Shown piece after piece: positions 9,613 through 17,624 of a stretch of 64,000 nt of DNA. The stretch's first letter is position 1, and every line of letters starts with the position of its first letter. The notes beneath the pieces are model-generated. The model saw only the letters and a program-made list of their open reading frames with translations. It was not told the origin of the DNA and ran no database searches. The stretch lies in assembly GCA_027318585.1 (NCBI GenBank), contig DAHVOW010000007.1, positions 5,459 to 69,458 of the forward strand. Direction: 5' to 3'. This DNA comes from Methanobacteriaceae archaeon (GTDB lineage: Archaea > Methanobacteriota > Methanobacteria > Methanobacteriales > Methanobacteriaceae). A program made the position numbers and the translations under genes.

Positions 9613-10509
9613 TCACCCAAAAATAATCCTCGCTAACTTCACCTTGTCTAGTAGGTTATTCATCTTGGTCTGAGTTACCACTACCTCAGTTATTAGTTTT
9701 TCTATTTTATCTTTATAATGGGCATCGATGTCATCTATTATAAATTTATCTAGGAAGTCCTGATAAATTTTGGCGACCCCCAGGCAGGACACTTCATATC
9801 CCATTGCTCCCATGAACTTTGCTGCTGGGCCACTGACTGGCTGATCACCAATAATAGGGGATACAGCAACAACATAAGCATTTTTAAGAGCCTTTATGAC
9901 ACCATTGCCAGATATGATGGGGCCAATAGATGTTATGGGGTTTGATGGTCCGATTAAAACCATTTCTGAATTTTCAATGGCCTCTAAAACACCTGGGGCG
10001 GGTTCAGCACTTTCATAATGCAGGCCCACCACCTGGGGGGCTCCTTTCTCCTCCACAAGGAACTGGTGAAAATCCATATCTCCCAGGGTGGTCTGGATGG
10101 TTATTTCAGAATTCTGGTTACTCATGGGTAAAATTTCGGATCTAATTCCCAATCGTTCCTTTTGGATGTTAACCGCCTTAGAAAGAGGATATTTATTCAT
10201 TAATAGCGTTTTTTGGATTTTTATGCCACGGTCTTTGTCACCGATTCTCAGGACTTCCGGACATCCAATTCCATTTAAAGTATCATGGGTGATGAAGGTG
10301 TCGCCTTCAATTCCATACCAGGTGGTTTGGTTAATCATCCCGGACAAGGTGTACATTACCGTATCCAAGTCGGCCGCCACATAAATTCCCGAGAAATAAT
10401 CATTTTCCAGGGTGTTCACTATTACGGTGATGTTCTCTGGATCAGTGATTTCCATGATTCCCTGGAGTAGTTTAGGAGTTCCGGTGCCGCCGGAAAAAAC
10501 AGTTATCAT
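9613..10509 (-). CDS. cofD: 2-phospho-L-lactate transferase (CofD)
   Basis: Transfers the phospholactyl (or related) group to the 7,8-didemethyl-8-hydroxy-5-deazariboflavin core Fo, forming F420-0. The 298-residue protein begins MITVFSGGTGTPKLLQG, the nucleotide-binding loop that marks the family, followed by IVNTLENDYFSGIYVAADLDTVMYTLSG and a later IGPSNPITSIGPIIS substrate region. It belongs to the purO-cofE-cofD-arfA operon, 6 nt before arfA. Length and motifs are normal. Confidence 0.95.
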   Translation of the reverse strand: MITVFSGGTGTPKLLQGIMEITDPENITVIVNTLENDYFSGIYVAADLDTVMYTLSGMINQTTWYGIEGDTFITHDTLNGIGCPEVLRIGDKDRGIKIQKTLLMNKYPLSKAVNIQKERLGIRSEILPMSNQNSEITIQTTLGDMDFHQFLVEEKGAPQVVGLHYESAEPAPGVLEAIENSEMVLIGPSNPITSIGPIISGNGVIKALKNAYVVAVSPIIGDQPVSGPAAKFMGAMGYEVSCLGVAKIYQDFLDKFIIDDIDAHYKDKIEKLITEVVVTQTKMNNLLDKVKLARIIFG

Positions 10510-10581
10510 AATCCTCGGATAATGCTCTTCTTTATTAGAAATTTTTATTAATTTTTGAATAATCTTTTTAAAATTAACAAA

Positions 10582-10734
10582 TTAATGGCGGTGGATATTG
10601 AGTTCACGTAAAATACGGTCCCTTTCTTCTCTTAACTTGGCTAGAAGCTCGGGGTCACATGAATCGTCCTTCTCCAGAAAGGCGATGGTGGTGGTTATAG
10701 CTTGTAGATTGGTTTCCATCTGGTTTACAGGCAT
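10582..10734 (-). CDS. Small conserved-looking 50-aa protein in the F420 operon
   Basis: A 50-residue reading frame from ATG 10734 to TAA 10582, preceded by AAGGAAGTG. Sequence features: MPVNQMETNLQAITTTIAFL, then EKDDSCDPEL, then a charged amphipathic helix LAKLREERDRILRELNI. It has the shape of a small helical hairpin protein. It fills the only large gap (276 nt) between cofE and cofD on the same strand. No family is recognised; being in the operon with a good ribosome-binding site argues it is real. Confidence 0.6.
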   Translation of the reverse strand: MPVNQMETNLQAITTTIAFLEKDDSCDPELLAKLREERDRILRELNIHRH

Positions 10735-10785
10735 TTTTACACTTCCTTATTTATTCCCTGAATTGACTATTTTTCTAGGGACTGT

Positions 10786-11550
10786 CTATTTTCTAAATAC
10801 ATCATATTTCTTGGGCCTTATAAGGGACTTGGCTGTTGCTCTGTCATTTTGCAGAGAATCAAAGTAGTTGACGCCTCTTATTAGAACTACTGGTAGTCCT
10901 TCATGGGCCTGACCCATAACTATTGATGCTGCCGATGCAAGTTCATCGGCTACTGCTATGGTGGTGGTTTGAAGTTCCCGGTCATAGAGATCTTTTTCGC
11001 CACGGCGATCCCATAAGGGTTCCATTCCAGAAATTCCTATGGCCACGCCGATGGCACCTTCACGAAATGCTCTGCCCTGAGTGTCTGAAATCACCACTGC
11101 CACTTTCTTACCAGTAGAAGATTCAATCTTGGCCCGTATCCTGGTTGCACTATTATCAGGATTGGAAGGTATGGGTTTAGCGAACCCTAATTCTATATTG
11201 GACTCGTCAATTCCGGCATTGGCGCACACGAAGCCATGTTTGGTTTCAGAGATAATGAAATCAGGTCCGATTTTTATTATTTCATTAGATGCGTTGATTA
11301 TGACTTCCACCAACTCAGGATCCTTTCCAGTTGCAAGGGCTATTTCAAACGCCTTTTCACTAGGGCTGATGGAATTTAAATCAATGGTTTCTCCTTCTAT
11401 CTTGGCCACAGCAGTTTCTGCTATTACCAACACGTCTCCATATTCAATGGGTAAATCCATTTTTTCCAATGATTGGAGGATGATTTCGCCCAAGTCATCT
11501 CCTTCAGTCAGGAGAGGAATTCCTGGAAGACCTATTAGTCTGATTTCCAT
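10786..11550 (-). CDS. cofE: Coenzyme F420-0:L-glutamate ligase (CofE)
   Basis: Adds gamma-linked glutamates to F420-0 in a GTP-dependent reaction, giving F420-2, the hydride carrier of methanogenesis. 254 residues show IRLIGLPGIPLLTEGDDLGEII, YGDVLVIAETAVAKIEG, ISETKHGFVCANAGIDESN and the metal/GTP region VVISDTQGRAFREGAIGVAIG. It begins 4 nt after purO, so purine and F420 genes are cotranscribed. Confidence 0.95.
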   Translation of the reverse strand: MEIRLIGLPGIPLLTEGDDLGEIILQSLEKMDLPIEYGDVLVIAETAVAKIEGETIDLNSISPSEKAFEIALATGKDPELVEVIINASNEIIKIGPDFIISETKHGFVCANAGIDESNIELGFAKPIPSNPDNSATRIRAKIESSTGKKVAVVISDTQGRAFREGAIGVAIGISGMEPLWDRRGEKDLYDRELQTTTIAVADELASAASIVMGQAHEGLPVVLIRGVNYFDSLQNDRATAKSLIRPKKYDVFRK

Positions 11551-11554
11551 GTAA

Positions 11555-12157
11555 TCAGATGGAGCTTATTTCCCAATTTTCACTGCCAAAGGCCGCAGCT
11601 GAAGTCACAGGGTTGGTGAATTCAGAAAACTTACCCTGATCCATAATGAAGGCCGCTGCATCAGAGGAGTTAACTGCTTCAAAATCCACTTTCTGGGGGT
11701 AAGTGTGCTCGTAGGTGGCTATGTAACTTGCTTCACCTGGGGAAACCTTATCCACAATCACTTTATCGGCAGTAACTATGCCAATATAGGATTCGCCATT
11801 CATGATGGATGCTCCGGCTATTCGTGGAGTTTGGAAATCATCCTTCTCGTAATCCATGGTTAACAGTGACAGGGCCAGGGCATCCCTGATGGTCATTCCA
11901 CTGGCGATTTTTTCGGCGATGACATCGGTGTGGGAACCATTAGACACCACTGCCACGTCGTTCACGATTCTGATACAGTTGTATGCGATGTAGGGGCTTT
12001 TGTAGATGTCCTTTTCAAATCCTTCTTTGGGAACCACAGCCACGCTTTCCGGAAATGATTTTGTCATCCGATTGGGAAAAGAACGGCTTGAAACTCTATA
12101 GGCAACGAAACTACCTTCCTCATTACTTCCAACAGCTAATATTCTTCCTAGATACAA
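11555..12157 (-). CDS. purO: Archaeal IMP cyclohydrolase (PurO)
   Basis: The final step of IMP synthesis, closing the ring of FAICAR. PurO is the archaeal, PurH-independent enzyme; 200 residues is the family length. It begins MYLGRILAVGSNEEGSFVAYRVSSRSFPNR, a typical PurO start resembling Ntn-hydrolase folds. ATG 12157 is preceded by GGGTGATAA. It is the promoter-proximal gene of the cofE/cofD/arfA transcript; its GTP product line supplies substrate for arfA, a sensible metabolic link. Confidence 0.93.
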   Translation of the reverse strand: MYLGRILAVGSNEEGSFVAYRVSSRSFPNRMTKSFPESVAVVPKEGFEKDIYKSPYIAYNCIRIVNDVAVVSNGSHTDVIAEKIASGMTIRDALALSLLTMDYEKDDFQTPRIAGASIMNGESYIGIVTADKVIVDKVSPGEASYIATYEHTYPQKVDFEAVNSSDAAAFIMDQGKFSEFTNPVTSAAAFGSENWEISSI

Positions 12158-12194
12158 TTTATCACCCTCTGCATTGCTTTAGATAGGTATAGTT

Positions 12195-12239
12195 GTCTTA
12201 GACAGGATATATATAGATATATTATAAGTGGTCTTAGAC
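12195..12239 (-). promoter_or_regulatory. purO promoter flanked by two GTCTTAGAC palindromes
   Basis: Identical 9-bp palindromes GTCTTAGAC (GTCT-N-AGAC) occur at 12195-12203 and 12231-12239, 36 bp apart. Between them lies an AT-only block with TATA-like boxes reading toward purO. Elements flanking the TATA box on both sides are a plausible repressor arrangement. The factor is unknown. Confidence 0.5.
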
Positions 12240-12257
12240 TGTGATCCCGATCCCATC

Positions 12258-12647
12258 TCATTGCTGGGTGCTCACCGCTTCTTCAGGGGACATTCCCTCG
12301 GGAGTAATTATGGTAATAAGGCCCTCTTTAGGCTTTATCGTTATTTCGCCCTGATCTATTACATTGGTGTGCACTGCGATGGCACTGTTTCGTATGTAAC
12401 TGGACATATCAACCCCATTCACGGTAACGGTGTTCAGACCAGACATGGGTATCAGGTAGTACTCCGAAGTTCCGCTGGTATCAGAAACATCGGGCTTCCC
12501 CCCAGCAGAATCTGAAACGGCTTGGAAACTACTGGTAACCATTAAAAATATTAGAATTGTAAAAATAACATCTATTAATGGAACTAAACTAATTCGGGCT
12601 TGCTTGGATCGCAGCTTGTTTTTATAGGCACGGGTATCAATGGCCAT
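12258..12647 (-). CDS. exbD: ExbD/TolR-type biopolymer transport protein
   Basis: 129 residues: a short basic cytoplasmic N-terminus (DTRAYKNKLRSKQARIS), one transmembrane helix LVPLIDVIFTILIFLMVTSSF with the proton-relay Asp of the ExbD/TolR/MotB helix, and an extracellular domain ending in MSPEEAVSTQQ. It forms a proton-driven complex with the ExbB-type protein encoded 9 nt upstream. In a cell with no outer membrane, its client cannot be TonB-type transport; linkage to mreB suggests envelope or division work. That role is inference. Confidence 0.85.
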   Translation of the reverse strand: MAIDTRAYKNKLRSKQARISLVPLIDVIFTILIFLMVTSSFQAVSDSAGGKPDVSDTSGTSEYYLIPMSGLNTVTVNGVDMSSYIRNSAIAVHTNVIDQGEITIKPKEGLITIITPEGMSPEEAVSTQQ

Positions 12648-12656
12648 GAAAATTCC

Positions 12657-13499
12657 TCACTGCTTCAACTTACTCTCCACGATATGGGCATCTTCCTTGC
12701 ACCGTTCTTTGATGATGTTACCGATACTTTTTTCCAGCATGTGGGGGTTGATGGAAACCCAGATGTTGGCTTGAGGGTTATTATAAACGGGTTTTACGTC
12801 TAAAACTCCGTCTGCATCGTTTAAAGCATCTATTGAACACTCTACTTCATCATGTACAGCAATAAGCATTTCTGCAGTGCTCCAGTTGGTCATTTTCTTG
12901 GCAATATCTATTTTGTCAATTTCACCCTCAATTCGACTGTTGATGTAAGAATAGAGGGGCAAAATTACAATGGCCACGGCCAAACCGGCGATGGTGGTGA
13001 TTAACGCAATATATATACCTTCCGCCATGGCAGTGGGATTGGCGTCCACCCCCAAAGCCTTAAAAGTGTACCACATTCCAATTACTGTACCAATCAGGCC
13101 CAGTAAAGGAGCGATCTCGATAATGGTGCGTATAGTGTCCAGACCCTTGGTCATGCGGCCCATTTCCACTATGAAAACACGTTCCATGGCATCTTCGACT
13201 TCACTCCGGTTTCGGTATCCAATTTTCAAGGCTTCCGCCACGATACGTGAGACCGGATTTTGAAATCGTCCAATTTCACGCAGAGATTCCAAAGATCCTC
13301 CCTTTTCCATGGACTGGTTAACCACACCCATTATTTGGGGTAGTTCTACTCGGGAAATCTTACGTAAGTAATAGATCTTTTCTAGAGAATAAAAAATACC
13401 ATAAATCCCTATGATGGTGATTATATAGGTTATTATGCCTCCGCTCTTGAACATCTCCAGAATAGTGTTGATTCCGCCACTGAAAAATTCGTATATCAT
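12657..13499 (-). CDS. exbB: MotA/TolQ/ExbB family proton channel
   Basis: 280 residues. Helix 1 is IITYIITIIGIYGIFYSLEKIYYL; the conserved pair of helices follows at IIEIAPLLGLIGTVIGMWYTFKAL (the TolQ/ExbB GLxGTVxG signature) and ALITTIAGLAVAIVILPLYSYI. The C-terminal 90 residues are cytoplasmic and longer than in basic ExbB proteins (IDALNDADGVLDVKPVYNNP and beyond). The start overlaps the rnhB stop by 4 nt. It makes a proton channel with the downstream ExbD protein. Confidence 0.88.
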   Translation of the reverse strand: MIYEFFSGGINTILEMFKSGGIITYIITIIGIYGIFYSLEKIYYLRKISRVELPQIMGVVNQSMEKGGSLESLREIGRFQNPVSRIVAEALKIGYRNRSEVEDAMERVFIVEMGRMTKGLDTIRTIIEIAPLLGLIGTVIGMWYTFKALGVDANPTAMAEGIYIALITTIAGLAVAIVILPLYSYINSRIEGEIDKIDIAKKMTNWSTAEMLIAVHDEVECSIDALNDADGVLDVKPVYNNPQANIWVSINPHMLEKSIGNIIKERCKEDAHIVESKLKQ

Positions 13500-14113
13500 T
13501 CTTTCCCCCTCAGTTTCTCCACCGTGGCCCAGGAGCGGCGGACGAAGTCGGGCAGATCCTGGAAGGATGTTTCTTTCAGGAATTTTATGGTGCGGGGGTC
13601 ACTGGGATATCCGGATCCAATGTCTTGATATTCATTACGGATCCGGTGAATTTCTAGGTCCCTTTCTACCTTGGCTACAATGGAAGATGCCGCAACTAGG
13701 GGGTACCGATCGTCAGCTTTATGTTCGGCAATTACCGTTGTGCCGGGATTAACTTCTTCCAGTTCCCTGGATAATCTCTCCGGTTTTACATCCATGGAAT
13801 CAACCAGGCAAGTATGGGGTTTGGCAGCGTTGATTATCTGATTCATACCGATCTTTTCGATTTGATTCAGATTCACATTCCGGGAACGTAGTAAATCTAT
13901 GTCCTGGGCTGTTATTTTGACCACATGACATTCAGCTATTTTTTTTATCTTCCGGGACAAGACCACTCTTTTTTTAGGAGCCACCTTTTTAGAGTCTTTA
14001 AGGCCTAATCTTTCCAGGAATCGAACCCGATCCTCTTCAATAGCAACTCCACATAGTACCAGGGGCCCAATTACGGATCCACGTCCTGCTTCATCGATTC
14101 CGAGTAGTTTCAT
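13496..14113 (-). CDS. rnhB: Ribonuclease HII
   Basis: Cleaves the RNA strand of RNA-DNA hybrids and single ribonucleotides in DNA. 205 residues with the active-site start LGIDEAGRGSVIGP (Asp6-Glu7), CLVDSMD for the third carboxylate, and DDRYPLVAASSIVAKVERD. Length and order match archaeal RNase HII. It lies between mreB (11 nt upstream) and exbB (4-nt overlap) in one operon, a housekeeping gene embedded in an envelope cluster. Confidence 0.95.
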   Translation of the reverse strand: MKLLGIDEAGRGSVIGPLVLCGVAIEEDRVRFLERLGLKDSKKVAPKKRVVLSRKIKKIAECHVVKITAQDIDLLRSRNVNLNQIEKIGMNQIINAAKPHTCLVDSMDVKPERLSRELEEVNPGTTVIAEHKADDRYPLVAASSIVAKVERDLEIHRIRNEYQDIGSGYPSDPRTIKFLKETSFQDLPDFVRRSWATVEKLRGKE

Positions 14114-14124
14114 TTGTTTGGTGC

Positions 14125-15201
14125 TTATTTCATTGCTTTTAATCTCACTTCTGGTTCCAGTGCTCGTGGTTCGGCTGCCACTATGGCTGCTCCCTTGGCC
14201 ACCACAGTCATGGGGTCATCAGAAATTTCTACTGGAACACCAACTTCCTCATATATCCGTTCTTTAAGACCGTACAGTTGGGAAGTACCTCCTACTACAA
14301 TGGTTTTGTTGTAGACTCCAGAAATTAGTTCGGGGGACATTCTCTCCAGCACACGTGATAATGCACCAATTAATTGTATGATAATAGGTTCCGAAGCGTC
14401 AGCTACAAGATTAGAGTCAATTTCAACCTTTTCAGGTTTGTTGGTTTCCATGGATTTTCCAATAACAATAGTAGATTGTGGTTCCATTTCCGCATTACAG
14501 TGGACCATGCCCACTTCGATCTTGGCTTTTTCTGCTTCGTGTATTCCAATTTCTACCTTGTAGAGGTCTTTTACTCTTTCAACGATGTTATTGTCCACGT
14601 CGTCACCACCGCTGCGGATGGTCTCGATATCGGTGATTCCACCCAGTGAAATAACCACGATATCACTGGAACCTGCCCCTAAGTCAATTACCATGGTACC
14701 GGAGGCTTCGGCTATGGGTAAACCAGCTCCGATAGCTGCTGAAAGCCCTTCACTGATTACCAAAACATAATTGGCACCTGCTTTGATTCCAATATCTTCC
14801 ACGGCCTTTTTTTCAACCTCCGATGCATCACCAGGAATTCCAATCACTATCCGGTCAATACTTTCCGGGCTCTCTCCTGAGCCCTGATTCATAGCGTAAA
14901 CCAGCAGTGCTTCGGCTTGGGCAATACTTTCTACCACACCTTTCCTGAGGGGACGAACTGCTATGATATCTTCTGGTGTCCTACCTAACATTGCTTTAGC
15001 TTCATCTCCTACTGCCAGTACGTAAGAAGGTTCCTCCTTTTTAACAGCTACTACAGATGGAATTTTGTATAAATCGAATTTATCTCCGGAAGGCTTTGCT
15101 ACTACGGTGTTAAGAGTCCCTAAATCAATACCCAGGGTATTGGACAGGGGTTGTTTCTTAGCATCTTCTTCTTCATCCTTATTTTTTAAAAAATCAAACA
15201 T
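14125..15201 (-). CDS. mreB: MreB-like actin-family protein
   Basis: 358 residues of the actin/Hsp70 ATPase fold, without the Hsp70 peptide-binding part. Phosphate loop 1 is LGIDLGTLNTVVAKPSG, connect/phosphate 2 is MVIDLGAGSSDIVVISLGGI, and the adenosine motif is TIVVGGTSQLYGLKERI. A short acidic/basic tail (MFDFLKNKDEEEDAKKQ) precedes the domain. MreB homologues are known in the pseudomurein-walled Methanobacteriales, where a wall or shape role is assumed by analogy to bacteria. It follows the 209-aa gene after 3 nt and is in one operon with exbB-exbD. Confidence 0.85.
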   Translation of the reverse strand: MFDFLKNKDEEEDAKKQPLSNTLGIDLGTLNTVVAKPSGDKFDLYKIPSVVAVKKEEPSYVLAVGDEAKAMLGRTPEDIIAVRPLRKGVVESIAQAEALLVYAMNQGSGESPESIDRIVIGIPGDASEVEKKAVEDIGIKAGANYVLVISEGLSAAIGAGLPIAEASGTMVIDLGAGSSDIVVISLGGITDIETIRSGGDDVDNNIVERVKDLYKVEIGIHEAEKAKIEVGMVHCNAEMEPQSTIVIGKSMETNKPEKVEIDSNLVADASEPIIIQLIGALSRVLERMSPELISGVYNKTIVVGGTSQLYGLKERIYEEVGVPVEISDDPMTVVAKGAAIVAAEPRALEPEVRLKAMK

Positions 15202-15204
15202 GTA

Positions 15205-15834
15205 TTAATCCTCCTTCAAAATTTTATTAAAGTCTATTACAAATAAACGATTTTTCTTGGCTATTTTCTTAATTTTGGAAATTTGATCTAGGGGAGCAGA
15301 TATTAAAAGGGTGGACAAGGCCACATCTGCCATCTTAAATAATGGATCAATGGTATTTCGTACTAGGGTTGGTAGTTTGTCGGTTATGTACACATCGGTC
15401 TCAATAAATCCGGTGGTCTGATCTTCGATCAGGAAAGAAAGGTTCATATGTTCCTTTTCACAATCTCCCACGAATTTTTTTATTTTATTATCTGGTCCTA
15501 CAGCTAAAAAAAGATTAGGTTCGTTCTTAACGTAATATGGGGCTATTTTTAGATAAGCACCACCATTTTCTTTACAAATCAAACTTAAATCTCTTATTTT
15601 ATTTATATCCCCGTAGAGCATAATTAAATCAAATTTTTTGGTAACAAATGATTCTTTAGTGGTTACATGCTCTCGGCAGAGCACCTCCACACGATCTTTG
15701 TCCATTATAGCTGCATAAGCTACATTGTTCACCATTTCCTCATTCCCGGCAATTACACACCATATTTCATCCGAATCCTGCACGGTAGAAACTTTGGCCG
15801 CTCTTCTGAGGATTTTAATTTTATTCTCTATCAT
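15205..15834 (-). CDS. Uncharacterised protein preceding mreB
   Basis: 209 residues, soluble, rich in Lys and Ile. It has alternating beta/alpha character (IWCVIAGNEEMVNNVAYAAIM, FDLIMLYGDINKIRDLSLICKENG, ADVALSTLLISAPL), recalling a degenerate nucleotide-binding or TrkA-N-like fold, but without a clear glycine-rich loop. No family assignment is possible. It is the first gene of the mreB-rnhB-exbB-exbD operon and starts 3 nt before mreB ends its leader, so it is likely a functional partner of MreB or a regulator. Confidence 0.75.
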   Translation of the reverse strand: MIENKIKILRRAAKVSTVQDSDEIWCVIAGNEEMVNNVAYAAIMDKDRVEVLCREHVTTKESFVTKKFDLIMLYGDINKIRDLSLICKENGGAYLKIAPYYVKNEPNLFLAVGPDNKIKKFVGDCEKEHMNLSFLIEDQTTGFIETDVYITDKLPTLVRNTIDPLFKMADVALSTLLISAPLDQISKIKKIAKKNRLFVIDFNKILKED

Positions 15835-16136
15835 TGATGTTTCACTTCTTAGCTTTCAGTTATCATCTTTATCTTAATATATTACTATCAAAGAAAATTC
15901 ATGTATCAATCAAAACTTTCAAGATTATTTAATTTCCATAATATAAGTAGTGGTTAGTAAGTCATTAATTGTACAAGTGCACATCTATTTAAATTGTACC
16001 TGGTTATGAAATTATCCTTTTCACAAAAGATAAGCAAGTGACCCACCACTGCAAATCCATAAATAGTACCATGGACATTCAGATATAAAAGAGGGATAAT
16101 AAGTCATTGGATAGAAAAGCTGGTGATGATAAGAAA
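15835..16136. promoter_or_regulatory. Divergent promoter region (mreB operon / asd operon)
   Basis: About 300 AT-rich bases without a gene. A TATA box AGATATAAAAGAG (16081-16092) points toward asd; its predicted start site near 16110 lies past the TTG at 16107 and supports ATG 16137 as the asd start. TATA-like ATATTACTAT (about 15877) may serve the mreB operon. No other structure is evident. Confidence 0.5.
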
Positions 16137-16796
16137 ATGTTTACAAAAGGAACTTTAAAAAAGGTGGGTATTTTATTAACTCTGGCTATTTTGCCTTTAT
16201 TTTTTGGTTACACTATCATTACTTTTCTAATCCTAACTGCCATTGCATTTGTTTTACAATTTTTCCGCGATCCCTCCCGAAAAACACCATCTGATCAGGG
16301 CTTAGTGCTTGCTCCAGCCGATGGAAGAGTTTTAAATGGAAAAATTGATACCATAAAAACCGTTCACTATGATGATCCCCTAATGAATTACGTCTTGGAA
16401 AAGGATCAAAGTGGGATCCTGGTTAGTACTTTCATGTCTGGTTTTGATGTACATGTTAATCGTGCCCCCATCTCGGGCCGGATATTGAAAACCAAATATT
16501 ATCCTGGTAAATTTAAGATAGCCTCTGGAAGTCTTTGCACCGAAAATGAAAAGAATTTAATAGTAATAGATTCAGAATATGGAAAATTAGGGGTGATTCA
16601 AATTGCGGGCTTCGTAGCGAGACGTATAGTTCAGTATGTTGATCAGGGTGATTGGGTTGAGTCTGGGGATCGATTGGGGATGATTAAATTCGGTTCCCGA
16701 GTGGATCTGATTCTTCCTGCAGAGAACTCAGAAATTTTGGTTAATGAAGGTGAAAAACCAAAAGCAGGAGAAACCATCATTGCTAGAATGTTTTAG
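16137..16796 (+). CDS. asd: Archaetidylserine decarboxylase proenzyme
   Basis: Phosphatidylserine-decarboxylase-related membrane enzyme that converts archaetidylserine to archaetidylethanolamine. Two N-terminal helices (VGILLTLAILPLFFGYTII and FLILTAIAFVLQFF) are followed by the FRDPSRKTP and LVLAPADGRV motifs, SGFDVHVNRAPISG, and the self-cleavage site IKFGSRVDLILP, where the Gly-Ser bond gives the pyruvoyl group. ATG 16137 (GGTGATGATAAG upstream) is preferred over TTG 16107 because the TATA box at 16081 would start transcription near 16110. It is followed by the matching synthase gene. Confidence 0.9.
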   Translation: MFTKGTLKKVGILLTLAILPLFFGYTIITFLILTAIAFVLQFFRDPSRKTPSDQGLVLAPADGRVLNGKIDTIKTVHYDDPLMNYVLEKDQSGILVSTFMSGFDVHVNRAPISGRILKTKYYPGKFKIASGSLCTENEKNLIVIDSEYGKLGVIQIAGFVARRIVQYVDQGDWVESGDRLGMIKFGSRVDLILPAENSEILVNEGEKPKAGETIIARMF

Positions 16797-16901
16797 TAAG
16801 TTAAAACATTTAAAAACGAATTTTAGTTAATAAAAATCTTTAAATAAAAACCACTTTATAAATAATAATTTGTATTATAATAATATCGGAGTTTTTTTAA
16901 A

Positions 16902-17624
16902 ATGCATATTAAAGAATATTTGGCTGCGCCAGATTTAGTATCACTTTTAAACGCATCAGCTGGATTTTTGTCAATTTTAATGCTTTTAAACGGTAATTAT
17001 GTATTTTCAGCGCAATTAATGCTTTTTGCAGTTATATTCGATTCCCTTGACGGATGGGTGGCCAGGAAGACAAAACGGGATGATCAATTTGGTTTTGGAA
17101 AAAATATTGATTCACTTTCTGATGTAATTTCATTTGGTGTGGCTCCGGGAATGTTTTTAAGTGTTGCCTCTTCAAGCATGTTTTTACCATACATTAATAT
17201 AGTAGTAGGGCTGTTAATTGTTATATGTGGGATATTAAGACTCTCCAGGTTCAACGTACTCACTAATGACAACCATATAATTGTAAGGGATAAATTTGTA
17301 GGACTTCCCATTCCAACTACTGCCATGGTGTTGGGATCCTTTTATCTCTCAGGAATTTTCAGTGCTAACCTGGCACTCCTCATCATGGTGGTGATAGCGG
17401 TACTTATGATAAGCACCATTGAGTATCCAAAATTTAAAGGTATCAAGTACGTGGTGATAGGCGGTTTGTTGATCATTGCTTCATGTTTGCCTCAAGGAAT
17501 TATGTCCTTAATTGCCTATCTTCCCGCAAAGCTTTTATTAGTCTTCACATTAATATATGTAATAACAGTGCCCCTAATGGAATTATACGGCAAACTTCTA
17601 AGAAGTGGTCCACATGTTAGATAA
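16902..17624 (+). CDS. pssA: Archaetidylserine synthase (CDP-alcohol phosphatidyltransferase)
   Basis: Joins CDP-archaeol with L-serine. The CDP-alcohol motif is complete: DSLDGWVARKTKRDDQFGFG followed by KNIDSLSDVISFG, that is D-x2-D-G-x2-A-R-x8/9-G-x3-D-x3-D. About seven hydrophobic helices fill the 240 residues. ATG 16902 is preceded by ATCGGAG. It follows asd, so the two consecutive steps of polar lipid synthesis are neighbours, and its end overlaps the DUF515 gene. Confidence 0.92.
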   Translation: MHIKEYLAAPDLVSLLNASAGFLSILMLLNGNYVFSAQLMLFAVIFDSLDGWVARKTKRDDQFGFGKNIDSLSDVISFGVAPGMFLSVASSSMFLPYINIVVGLLIVICGILRLSRFNVLTNDNHIIVRDKFVGLPIPTTAMVLGSFYLSGIFSANLALLIMVVIAVLMISTIEYPKFKGIKYVVIGGLLIIASCLPQGIMSLIAYLPAKLLLVFTLIYVITVPLMELYGKLLRSGPHVR

